Shown in pieces: positions 1-6,417 of a DNA stretch of 12,904 nt. The position numbers and the translations under genes were made by a program. Each line of letters begins with the position of its first letter. Positions within the stretch are counted from its first letter, which is position 1. Source of the DNA: Xenococcus sp039190385 (GTDB lineage Bacteria > Cyanobacteriota > Cyanobacteriia > Cyanobacteriales > Xenococcaceae); assembly GCA_039190385.1 (NCBI GenBank), contig JBCCYD010000152.1, forward strand, positions 1 through 12,904, in the 5' to 3' direction. Below the pieces are notes generated by a model. It was not told where the DNA came from. It was given only the letters and a program-made list of their open reading frames with translations, and did no database searches.

Positions 1-49
1 ATACTGGAAAACTCAGCGCCATATCCTCCAAAGGTCTTTCTTGATTCAT
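1..49 (-). CDS. Partial gene downstream of tail chaperone (5' end only)
   Basis: Only the first 16 codons lie in the window; the gene runs off the left edge. It begins at an ATG at 49-47 preceded by AAGG about six bases upstream, and reads MNQERPLEDMALSFPV. It lies just after the tail-assembly-chaperone-like gene, where lambda-like phages carry the second chaperone open frame or the tape-measure gene, so it is probably one of these. It is in the same frame as the preceding gene but separated by in-frame TAG (116-118) and TAA (98-100), so it is not a simple frameshifted extension. Too little protein is visible to name a family. Confidence 0.45.
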   Translation of the reverse strand, partial: MNQERPLEDMALSFPV

Positions 50-115
50 CTCTAACCTTAGATTTCTTTCTTCATCAGCTTCTGAAGATAAACAACATTA
101 TTTCTGTATCCTTAG

Positions 116-511
116 CTACATTCCTAATTTGGAATTGCTGTCATCTTTGAGGCAGAATTGAATTAATGACTGAACATCATCAACTACTGTTTCGCTAGAA
201 GAGTTGAAAATGTTTTCAATGATTTTTGGTACTTCCTCATAGGTTAGTTTTAATTTAGTCAGCAGATCTATTCTTCTTTTTTTGTCTTCATCATCTTTTG
301 TTTGTTCGATTATCTTCTCAACTTGTTGCCCGTAATCATCTTTTACTGCCTGGTAGCAACCCCAGTATCTTTTGACGATTTCTATTACTTTTTTAAAGTT
401 TTTCCATTTGAAAGGGAATAGCTCAACTCGAAGTTTTGCATCCTCGTTATTTGTGCCTTCAAGAATTACTTCCTTTGATTTTGTCAGAATATTTAATTGG
501 CTTTCTGTCAT
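116..511 (-). CDS. Phage tail assembly chaperone-like protein (gpG position)
   Basis: A 131-aa protein, mostly helical by composition, rich in Lys, Glu and Asp, with no membrane segment. Its place after the tail tube and minor tail genes is that of lambda gpG, the chaperone that coats the tape-measure protein during tail assembly. Size and charge fit tail assembly chaperones, including the run around residues 8-50 and a Val-Val-Asp-Asp-x-x-x-Leu-Ile segment near the C-terminus. GAGG about 10 bases upstream supports the ATG at 511. It starts 12 bases after the stop of the upstream gene, so it belongs to the same operon. Lambda-type G genes usually end in a -1 frameshift to a GT fusion. Here the -1 frame closes after about 20 codons, so no long fusion is possible. 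The family call rests mainly on synteny and size. Confidence 0.55.
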   Translation of the reverse strand: MTESQLNILTKSKEVILEGTNNEDAKLRVELFPFKWKNFKKVIEIVKRYWGCYQAVKDDYGQQVEKIIEQTKDDEDKKRRIDLLTKLKLTYEEVPKIIENIFNSSSETVVDDVQSLIQFCLKDDSNSKLGM

Positions 512-523
512 GATGATTAATCC

Positions 524-1018
524 TCAAAATTTACTCGCTATCTCCTCAGCCTTCCCATAAAAATCGATCTTTTGCTTAGTTGTAATCGCCTGCTGAATCT
601 TATAAATTGGCACCACTCCAGAACTTGAGCGAAACAGAACCACCTGCCCATCACTCACCGTTACAAACGACAAATTCCGAGCATGACGAGACTGCACCCA
701 ACTCCAATAGCTCCGATTCATTCGCTTAAAACCAAGTCTTTTTCCCTCCGGCAACAGAATCCACAGATTAGCCTGACCCCGAATCCTCTGCACCTGAGCA
801 TGAGCCGACAAAATAGGCGACAAACGCACATAAGCACCATCCTTAAACTTATGGACCCGCACCCCACGCTGAAAAGCCAAACTAGAACTGTTAAACTTTT
901 GCTTAATTTGCCTTATCACATCCGCCGCCAACTCCCGCGCCGCCTGATGAGCTACTTCCCGAGACTCCAATTCAATCTCCCGCAACTCCTCAGCAAAAAA
1001 CCGCTCTGTCTCTCCCAT
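524..1018 (-). CDS. Probable minor tail / tail completion protein
   Basis: A 164-aa protein with an N-terminal helical segment (about residues 1-45, many Glu and Arg), then a beta-rich section containing Trp-Ile-Leu-Leu-Pro around residue 86, and a C-terminal Tyr-Gly-Lys-Ala-Glu-Glu-Ile-Ala near the end. The helical N-terminus with a short beta core, placed beside the tail tube gene, suggests a phage minor tail or tail-completion protein of the gpZ or virion-morphogenesis kind. It may match DUF6441, but I cannot test this. The start is TAATG-coupled: the stop of the tail tube gene and this ATG share one base at 1018. In lambda the Z gene lies before U and V, so if this is the Z counterpart its position has moved. 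Confidence 0.5.
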   Translation of the reverse strand: MGETERFFAEELREIELESREVAHQAARELAADVIRQIKQKFNSSSLAFQRGVRVHKFKDGAYVRLSPILSAHAQVQRIRGQANLWILLPEGKRLGFKRMNRSYWSWVQSRHARNLSFVTVSDGQVVLFRSSSGVVPIYKIQQAITTKQKIDFYGKAEEIASKF

Positions 1019-1782
1019 TACTGTTTCACTCGGATGCGCATAAACCCCCCATAAAGCGAGTCATCCGCATAACATCTGTCATAGAGAGCCATGCCATTCA
1101 AACTATATTCGGCATATTCCTCATTGATAATATCCATCATCTCCGCTGGGTCAAAACGCGCCTTATAAATCTCAATCACCACCGGCACATTATCACTCCC
1201 CCGATTCAAGCCATCAAACCGCAACCAGCGATAGGTATTCAGTTTTGTAAACGCTGTTGTCACCCTTTCAGCCGCCGCCTGATAATTAGCCTCTAATGTA
1301 GCACCATCATCAAAACTCGCATCAGTCGCAAAAGTGATTAACCCCGTACCAGGATCCACAGAATAATCACTCTCACCATAGGTTGTGGCACCACCTACAT
1401 CAGTCAAAGAAGCGAACGAGGCTGGCATCCTCGATAGCGCCGCCTTCCGCCCTAAGTGAGCAACAATTTCCTCCCCAGTAACCGTCGCTCCAATTAGTTC
1501 CTGACTCTGGCCATAAATATACAGATCCAAATTCTCTCGCTTAAACTCATCAAAAGTCCCATTAATTTCCACCTTTTGCGCCTTCTCAAAGACCGCATCC
1601 ACCGCGCCTTTTCCCGTCTGGCTTTCATTATGCTCGACTCTTTCAACCGTCGTTTTCGTCTCCAACTTTGAGCAATTACCCAAATCAATCAACCCACCCA
1701 CAGGTTTACCAAGGCTATCCCGTTCCGAATAGCTAACATATCCCTGACCCGAATAATATTCCGTAATTGTTTCTGAAGCCAT
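1018..1782 (-). CDS. Major tail tube protein (gpV-like)
   Basis: A 254-aa protein resembling siphovirus tail tube proteins, which polymerise as rings around the tape measure to form the DNA conduit of the tail. It opens with a Gly-Gln-Gly-Tyr-Val turn and a Gly-Gly-Leu-Ile-Asp-Leu-Gly-Asn motif (about residues 29-36). A polar loop rich in Glu and Lys follows, then a Lys-Val-Glu-Ile-Asn-Gly-Thr-Phe strand near residue 70 and an Asp-Tyr-Ser-Val-Asp-Pro-Gly-Thr-Gly turn near residue 140. This pattern, the length and the position downstream of the terminator gene are typical of the family. AGGT about six bases before the ATG acts as ribosome binding site. The gene follows the terminator gene by three bases and is stop-start coupled to the next gene. 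Confidence 0.8.
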   Translation of the reverse strand: MASETITEYYSGQGYVSYSERDSLGKPVGGLIDLGNCSKLETKTTVERVEHNESQTGKGAVDAVFEKAQKVEINGTFDEFKRENLDLYIYGQSQELIGATVTGEEIVAHLGRKAALSRMPASFASLTDVGGATTYGESDYSVDPGTGLITFATDASFDDGATLEANYQAAAERVTTAFTKLNTYRWLRFDGLNRGSDNVPVVIEIYKARFDPAEMMDIINEEYAEYSLNGMALYDRCYADDSLYGGFMRIRVKQ

Positions 1783-1785
1783 AAT

Positions 1786-2181
1786 TTACCTATCAAATTT
1801 GTACAACACCTGAATAACCAACTCCACCAGACAAGCCGTTTTCCCCTGAGTCTCCACAAACTTATTTGATTGCTTCAACTGAAAAATCGCCCCGGAGAGC
1901 GTCAGAGAATTTACAACCGCTATTAAGTCTTTCAAAGCTAGATTTCCCAAATCAGCCGCCGACTTTTGTGCTGTTTCTACCACCAGAGCTTCAATAACTA
2001 ACTGCAATTGCGAATCATATTTCTGATTCACTGGGTTATAGTCTTCCAGCTCATCCTTGAGATTTAGATGATTTTTTTCATACTGACTCGGCGTTGCTTG
2101 CCAATAGGTTACCTGGTCAAAGTTTTTTACCTTCTTTAATTGCTCCAGTATGACTGATATAATCTCATTCCTGCGGCTCAT
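1786..2181 (-). CDS. Tail terminator-like protein (gpU position)
   Basis: A 131-aa protein with an N-terminal helix (residues 1-20), a strand-rich middle (Gln-Leu-Gln-Leu-Val-Ile-Glu-Ala-Leu-Val, about residues 58-67), a helix with regular Leu spacing (about 73-93) and C-terminal strands ending Leu-Val-Ile-Gln-Val-Leu-Tyr. The helix-strand-helix-strand order and length match tail terminator (lambda gpU/HK97 gp10-type) proteins, which cap the tail tube and join it to the head. The position directly before the tail tube gene is the usual one. The ATG at 2181 lies inside the end of the 44-aa upstream gene (17-base overlap), so translation is likely coupled. No catalytic residues are expected. 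Confidence 0.65.
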   Translation of the reverse strand: MSRRNEIISVILEQLKKVKNFDQVTYWQATPSQYEKNHLNLKDELEDYNPVNQKYDSQLQLVIEALVVETAQKSAADLGNLALKDLIAVVNSLTLSGAIFQLKQSNKFVETQGKTACLVELVIQVLYKFDR

Positions 2182-2299
2182 CTATTTCCTCCATCACCTG
2201 ATTTTCTAGTATCTCGTCATCATCTATGAACACTTCTTCTCTCAGAGAAAGATCTTGGTTTTCCAGAACTTCCTCTTCTCGGGGTGTGATATTTATCAT
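2165..2299 (-). CDS. Small acidic protein, 44 aa
   Basis: A short gene fitting exactly between the beta-propeller gene and the terminator gene. The ATG at 2299-2297 lies two bases after the TAA of the upstream gene (2304-2302). The TGA at 2167-2165 lies inside the downstream gene, giving a 17-base overlap. The peptide starts MINITPREEEVLENQ and ends EEIDEPQE; nearly half its residues are Glu or Asp and it has almost no positive charge. The tight fit on both sides argues for a real, coupled gene rather than chance. No family was recognised. An acidic assembly chaperone or a small partner of the neighbouring proteins is possible but unsupported. Confidence 0.6.
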   Translation of the reverse strand: MINITPREEEVLENQDLSLREEVFIDDDEILENQVMEEIDEPQE

Positions 2300-2301
2300 T
2301 A

Positions 2302-3474
2302 TTAATTACAGATTTTTCTGAGGGGAATCGCTAAAAAATCTTTGGCCAAACCTAAGCAATCAAACGGAACCTCACAGCTTCCTGTATCCTGATTGTAAAA
2401 ATTAGGCAATAAATCACTAGCAATTTCATAATTGTCGGGAATTTCCAGAGGAGAATAGGCAATCGAAATAATTTCATTCACCGGAACCCCAACCACTACC
2501 CGATTTCTCGTCATCGATGCCCAACAGGTCACAGCCAATAAACCCGGTGCGATTTCTATTACATCTCTGACCTGATCCGTTCCGCCATAGCGACGAACAT
2601 CAATAGCTGTTACTAATTCCTTAGTTTCTGGATTAAGAATATAAATTCCTCCTAGCTCTTGGTCTGCGATCGCCATATTGCCATCACTGAGGAAACAAAA
2701 AGATTGTCTCGACCCACCATCAATCCCTGTCGGAGTCTGAATCATATCCTCGGTTACCCCAGTGGTGAGATTAAACTTTAAAACCCCAGTATTGTCGCTA
2801 ATCCAAAGATAATTACTATCACTCGGATCTAACCTGATACGTTTAGGGTTACTACAAATATTGCTACCAATTTTAGCTACCCCATCCTTTCGATACTCAA
2901 GGCGAGTAGCAACTAAATTCCCCTCACTATCATATTCAGTGACATGACCTTGATTGAAATTACTAGTAGCCCCCCGACCTCGACTAGAAGCAATCAATAA
3001 ATTGCCGCCAGGCAAGAATACACAATCATAGGGTTTATTAAGTTGACCATCCACCACATTCCCCTCAATGTTATACTCACCAATCTGAGCTAATGGTGGC
3101 GCTTCCTGGGTCTTATCGTAAATCCGAACCAGGTTGCTAGTCTGGGAAACTAAAGCCACTCGCGAGCTTTCCGGGTCAAAAGCAAGATTCCTAACATTGG
3201 CAATGCCATTATTACTATCAGTTGGTTCTTCATAGACAATCGGCAAATAACCTTCGTATTGAAGCTCATCGCTAATCAATCCCGTGCGTTGATAAAAATT
3301 AGCTAAATATTTTTGACCATTACTCGGATCTACAGCAAAAGCGATGGGGGAATTAAGCATCGCCGTCCCATTATTGAGATTATGGGATAATCTCACTCCG
3401 ATTTTCTGAGTCAAATTAAGATAGTCATTATTTAACTTCCGCACCTGTTTCCAGATTTGGCAATCACGAGCCAT
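2302..3474 (-). CDS. NHL-like beta-propeller protein in the head-tail operon
   Basis: A 390-aa protein with a helical N-terminal leader (about residues 1-35), followed by about six propeller-type repeats. Each repeat has a 'hydrophobic-Asp-Pro/Pro-Gly' strand, a Gly-Asn-x-x-Ile-Ala/Ser strand and an Ile-Tyr-Asp/Leu-Asn-Pro edge. Examples are Phe-Ala-Val-Asp-Pro-Ser-Asn-Gly near residue 46, Leu-Ala-Phe-Asp-Pro-Glu near 97, Phe-Leu-Pro-Gly-Gly-Asn-Leu-Leu-Ile-Ala near 153, Arg-Leu-Asp-Pro-Ser-Asp-Ser near 215 and Phe-Leu-Ser-Asp-Gly-Asn-Met-Ala-Ile-Ala near 262. NHL/SMP-30-like propellers usually bind proteins or small ligands. There is no signal peptide. The ATG overlaps the upstream TAA by one base, with strong GGAG/GAGG elements before it, so it is translated as part of the virion operon. 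A virion, decoration or receptor-binding role is inference. Confidence 0.7.
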   Translation of the reverse strand: MARDCQIWKQVRKLNNDYLNLTQKIGVRLSHNLNNGTAMLNSPIAFAVDPSNGQKYLANFYQRTGLISDELQYEGYLPIVYEEPTDSNNGIANVRNLAFDPESSRVALVSQTSNLVRIYDKTQEAPPLAQIGEYNIEGNVVDGQLNKPYDCVFLPGGNLLIASSRGRGATSNFNQGHVTEYDSEGNLVATRLEYRKDGVAKIGSNICSNPKRIRLDPSDSNYLWISDNTGVLKFNLTTGVTEDMIQTPTGIDGGSRQSFCFLSDGNMAIADQELGGIYILNPETKELVTAIDVRRYGGTDQVRDVIEIAPGLLAVTCWASMTRNRVVVGVPVNEIISIAYSPLEIPDNYEIASDLLPNFYNQDTGSCEVPFDCLGLAKDFLAIPLRKICN

Positions 3475-3767
3475 TACTCCTCAATCTCCTTCAATATCAA
3501 ATCGGTCAATTTACCATCATCAATGGGTCGTATCTCAGTCACTTCATAGGTTTTGCCATTAAGTTCGACTTCTGAACCATGTTCAACCTCAGCAATTTCT
3601 GAAGTTTGGGTTTGAAAAGAAATTACTCGACCCTCAGAATTAAATTGATTCATCCCAAAAGTCTGGGCTGATTCCTCATCAAAAATCCCCCACACCTCAG
3701 CCCCATCAATCACCGCAGGACTCGCAAATTCACCCTTAGTCAAAACGTCTAAATTTTCTTCAAACAT
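3474..3767 (-). CDS. Head-tail joining protein, gpFII-like
   Basis: A 97-aa protein resembling lambda gpFII, the last protein added to the filled head, which forms the site where the tail docks. Seen in sequence: Val-Trp-Gly-Ile-Phe-Asp-Glu-Glu at about residues 25-32, comparable with Gly-Val-Phe-Asp-Asp in gpFII; a strand with Gln-Thr-x-Thr-x-Glu-Ile (about 52-58); a 'His-Gly-Ser-Glu-Val-Glu-Leu-Asn-Gly-Lys-Thr-Tyr-Glu-Val' segment (about 63-76); and a final Pro-x-Asp-Asp-Gly-x-x-x-x-Leu-Ile-Leu strand. The length is slightly below the lambda protein (117 aa). It sits after the capsid-adjacent small genes, as FII does after E and FI. Stop-start overlaps of one base exist on both sides. The comparison is from memory, not an alignment run. 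Confidence 0.7.
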   Translation of the reverse strand: MFEENLDVLTKGEFASPAVIDGAEVWGIFDEESAQTFGMNQFNSEGRVISFQTQTSEIAEVEHGSEVELNGKTYEVTEIRPIDDGKLTDLILKEIEE

Positions 3768-4033
3768 TATTTTGAGCTTGATGAAGATCTACTTGATGAC
3801 TTTTTCGTGGTTTCTGGTTTCACTGCTTTTTTCTCCACTTCTTTCCACTCATTGAAATCACTAGCTGCTGTTACTTCCGCAACTTTGCTTGGAGGCTTAT
3901 CAGCGATCGCGATCGCTTTATCATGCAATTTTGCCTGATCTTTAGTCAAATAAACCAATTCCCCAGGCTTGGCAGTCTTCCCTCGATGGATAACTCCCAT
4001 TCCCTCTTCCTGAACCTGATACCAATTTTTCAT
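3767..4033 (-). CDS. Small capsid-adjacent protein with Ser/Lys-rich tail, 88 aa
   Basis: An 88-aa protein with a compact N-terminal part and a low-complexity C-terminus of Lys and Ser (last ~15 residues). The N-terminal part carries Gly-Lys-Thr-x-Lys-Pro-Gly-Glu-Leu-Val-Tyr-Leu-Thr-Lys-Asp-Gln-x-x-x-His (about residues 18-38). The same Glu-Leu-Val-x-Leu-Thr-x-x-Gln-x-x-x-His pattern occurs in the 59-aa protein just upstream, so the two are probably paralogues. Position between capsid and gpFII-like genes is that of lambda FI or of a small head decoration or assembly factor. GGAG six bases before the ATG marks the start. The stop overlaps the next ATG. A doubled HIP1 site (3903-3916) encodes an Ala-Ile-Ala-Ile stretch. 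No function is assigned. Confidence 0.65.
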   Translation of the reverse strand: MKNWYQVQEEGMGVIHRGKTAKPGELVYLTKDQAKLHDKAIAIADKPPSKVAEVTAASDFNEWKEVEKKAVKPETTKKSSSRSSSSSK

Positions 4034-4061
4034 GATCTACTCCAAAACCTTATATTTTCCA

Positions 4062-4093
4062 ACTTTTGACTTTTGACTTTTGACTTTTGACTT
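4062..4093. repeat. Tandem heptamer array (ACTTTTG x4.5)
   Basis: Four exact head-to-tail copies of ACTTTTG (4062-4089) and a partial fifth. After a short degenerate spacer, one more GCTTTTGACTTA lies at about 4103-4114. The array occupies the gap between the 59-aa and 88-aa genes. On the minus strand the unit reads CAAAAGT, a class of short tandemly repeated sequence (STRR) known from cyanobacterial genomes. CTTTTGACTTAAGTAAAAG at 4086-4104 is nearly self-complementary. A related array lies at 6383-6417 in the opposite orientation. Confidence 0.85.
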
Positions 4094-4111
4094 AAGTAAA
4101 AGGCTTTTGAC

Positions 4112-4291
4112 TTATCTCTTACCCCTACCAGATTTATTTCGAGACTGGTATTGCGCCTCCGTTTCCACTTGATGGGCATGACGCTTGTACTGCTCAGGCG
4201 TTAGCTTGACCAACTCCTCTGGCTCATAGGTTTTCTTTTCACTCAAAACCACCACCAGGCCAGGACGCACATAATAATTTTTTGTATTCAT
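4112..4291 (-). CDS. Small capsid-adjacent protein, 59 aa
   Basis: A 59-aa basic protein whose ATG (4291-4289) overlaps the TGA of the capsid gene in an ATGA junction, implying translational coupling. The peptide starts MNTKNYYVRPGLVVVLSE. It contains Tyr-Glu-Pro-Glu-Glu-Leu-Val-Lys-Leu-Thr-Pro-Glu-Gln-Tyr-x-x-His (about residues 22-38) and ends in a basic Arg/Lys/Gly tail. The Glu-Leu-Val-x-Leu-Thr-x-x-Gln-x-x-x-His pattern recurs in the downstream 88-aa protein, suggesting an old tandem duplication with different C-terminal tails. Its stop codon (4114-4112) lies at the edge of the heptamer array. A role in head assembly or decoration is inferred only from position. Confidence 0.7.
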   Translation of the reverse strand: MNTKNYYVRPGLVVVLSEKKTYEPEELVKLTPEQYKRHAHQVETEAQYQSRNKSGRGKR

Positions 4292-6339
4292 TCTTCTGAT
4301 GCTCCTAGATCTCCATCTTCATTACTATAAGGAGTAGCTAAATCCGTAGCTACAGAAAAAGCCTTCTCCTGTGTCACTTGAATATCACAGGTATGGATAA
4401 TGCGAACCCGCACACCACCAGCTAAAAACTTATGATAGGGATCTGCTGCCAATTCATAGGTTCCCCATTCCCCACAAACCAAGCGAGAGAAATCACCAAA
4501 GACCACCGCACTTAATCCTGAACCAGTACCTTTGACCAAATTGCCAGGTATTTGATTACTCACTCCTACACGGTAACCATTGACATAGCCCTGATTACTG
4601 CCCAGTCTGGCTTCTTGCCAGAGAGTTTGACCTGTTGTGCCGGGGAATTTTTCACGGGATTTCAACTCACCACGAGTCTTAGCATTCATCACCCAGCCCA
4701 TAGTCCGCTCATCCGCATTGGCCACAGCGATTTTAGTTTCAAAAGCAACTAATCTCGGATGAGTAGCGACATCGCCATTTGCACCAAAGATAATCGGGTT
4801 CACCCCAGGAGTATTGAGAATACCTAATGGTTCATCATTTAATCCCGTGCCTTCAATGGCTGCGCGATCCATTCCTAAAGCTAAGGCGATCGCGAGTTCT
4901 CGGCGGACAAAATTATCCATGCCGATACTCGACTGTAAAAGCATTGAGCGGGTTACATACATATAGGAACCAGCATTTTTCGGACGTAGTTTGACTAAAC
5001 CAAACTGTGCAGAAATTTTGCCCACATCAGCATTTTCTGGCACCCAGTAAATCGAAGTTCCATCAGTTACGCCCGCTGTTTGTTTAGGAATATCCACATT
5101 CCCAACTAAGCCAGTAAGGCTGGTCATGCCCATTTGTCGCATGATGGAGCGATTGCGGAAGATATCGATAAACCGCTCAGACATTAGTTCAGTTTCGACT
5201 AAGTTTCCACCAAATAGAGGATCTCCCACCATTTGATCTCGCTGCATCACCTTCTGGAGATAATTACGAGTTGAGGCTGAACGACTCATCTCTTCAAACC
5301 CATCAGCAGCATCTTCTGAGCTAACATCAAGATCGTATGCGGGAATTAAGATATTGCCTGTTTCTTTATAGTTACGAGTTTCTTTCGCCTTTTTAACTAA
5401 AGCGTCGTGAATCTCTTGCTCAAAAGAATTTTCTTTCCATTCCCCATCTAAAGCAGCGCGAATCGCATTGTTAATCGAATAGCGTTTTCTTTCGCTCCGA
5501 GACATGCCTAATGGGTCGGTAGTTCGGGCAATTGGTTGAGGTTTGCCGTCATTGATTTTATCTAGGAACAAGGATCTTGCTTGTTCAATGGATAAACCGT
5601 CTTCAATCGCTTTTTCAGCTAGTTCTTGGCAACCATAACGTTGTCCCGCAGCTAAGATCGATTTTGTCCGTTCTCGTTCTGCTTTTAAGACATCAGCTTC
5701 GTTAACTTCTAGTTCTGTTGGCATTGCATCAGTTTTAGTGTTTTCTAACTGCCCTGATGATTCCCCTTTATCTTCGGAATGTTCAGAATTAGGTTTTAAA
5801 TCATGGAAGCTGCGACCTATCCCCACAGAAGCATCAGCGGGAACTGTCACTAAACTAGTTTCTAGGGGAGTCCATTTAGTAGCGCGATAGGTGTTGTAGT
5901 CAGATTCGGATTTTTTGACAAGCACCAATTCATCAATGACATAGCCAATGGAAACATTGCGAATAATCCCATTATTAACGCTGTTAAGTATTCTCTCTGC
6001 TAGTTCATGGGTATCGAAGCGAACTATATTGATTAGTTTGCCATCGCCTAACCAAGCTTTTTCAATCACTCCCAGATAATCATCTCGATTATGGTTAAAC
6101 AGTAAATTGGCGCTGTCATTGAAGCGAGCTAGATCCACAGCAACTTCGCTATGTTCTAATTCTTCGTAATACCAATATCTTTTATAGGGTTTGTTACTAC
6201 TAACGGATAATTCCAGCCGTCGCTCCTCGGAAATCTCTGCTTTAACTAACGGAATATTGCGATAGTTATTCTTGGGGATTGAGCGATCTCCAACGACGAA
6301 AACATCACCCTGCGATCTGATAAGAACTTCTGTTGTCAT
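4288..6339 (-). CDS. Fused prohead serine protease and HK97-type major capsid protein
   Basis: A 683-aa polyprotein. Residues about 1-185 are a prohead protease of the HK97 gp4/peptidase S78 type. Visible are Asn-His-Asn-Arg-Asp (His83), Ser-Ile-Gly-Tyr (Ser130) and the Trp156-x-Pro-x-Glu-x-Ser-Leu-Val-x-Val-Pro-Ala-Asp169 block; His83 and Ser130 are the likely catalytic pair. Residues about 205-300 form a charged helical linker like a scaffolding delta domain. Residues about 340-665 are the HK97-fold capsid: Phe-Arg-Asn-Arg-Ser near 393, Val-Asp-Ile-Pro-Lys, the Asp-Arg-Ala-Ala-Ile-Glu-Gly-Thr-Gly E-loop/P-domain segment, then Pro-Leu-Gly-Ile-Leu-Asn. One gene thus supplies protease, scaffold and shell, and the protease presumably cuts itself free. 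The ATG at 6339 lacks a clear Shine-Dalgarno. It lies 74 bases after the portal stop, across a heptamer array. Confidence 0.9.
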   Translation of the reverse strand: MTTEVLIRSQGDVFVVGDRSIPKNNYRNIPLVKAEISEERRLELSVSSNKPYKRYWYYEELEHSEVAVDLARFNDSANLLFNHNRDDYLGVIEKAWLGDGKLINIVRFDTHELAERILNSVNNGIIRNVSIGYVIDELVLVKKSESDYNTYRATKWTPLETSLVTVPADASVGIGRSFHDLKPNSEHSEDKGESSGQLENTKTDAMPTELEVNEADVLKAERERTKSILAAGQRYGCQELAEKAIEDGLSIEQARSLFLDKINDGKPQPIARTTDPLGMSRSERKRYSINNAIRAALDGEWKENSFEQEIHDALVKKAKETRNYKETGNILIPAYDLDVSSEDAADGFEEMSRSASTRNYLQKVMQRDQMVGDPLFGGNLVETELMSERFIDIFRNRSIMRQMGMTSLTGLVGNVDIPKQTAGVTDGTSIYWVPENADVGKISAQFGLVKLRPKNAGSYMYVTRSMLLQSSIGMDNFVRRELAIALALGMDRAAIEGTGLNDEPLGILNTPGVNPIIFGANGDVATHPRLVAFETKIAVANADERTMGWVMNAKTRGELKSREKFPGTTGQTLWQEARLGSNQGYVNGYRVGVSNQIPGNLVKGTGSGLSAVVFGDFSRLVCGEWGTYELAADPYHKFLAGGVRVRIIHTCDIQVTQEKAFSVATDLATPYSNEDGDLGASEE

Positions 6340-6382
6340 GAATGTAACTTGTGATTTTCGTCCTTACCATTCCCGAGAGGGC

Positions 6383-6417
6383 AAGTCAAAAGTCAAAAGT
6401 CAAGAGTCAAAAGTTAA
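6383..6417. repeat. Tandem heptamer array (AAGTCAA x5)
   Basis: Five consecutive heptamers: AAGTCAA three times (6383-6403), GAGTCAA (6404-6410) and AAGTTAA (6411-6417). The portal stop codon (6416-6414) lies inside the last unit, so the array begins right at the end of the portal gene and fills half of the portal-capsid gap. It is the same repeat family as at 4062-4093, in the opposite orientation on the plus strand. Confidence 0.85.

Noticed and set aside
683..1054. 123-aa plus-strand open frame over the 164-aa tail gene
   Set aside because: Antisense to a gene with stop-start coupling to the tail tube gene; Pro/Ser/Leu-rich shadow.
4062..4093. CRISPR array
   Set aside because: The units are contiguous 7-bp repeats without spacers; this is a tandem repeat.
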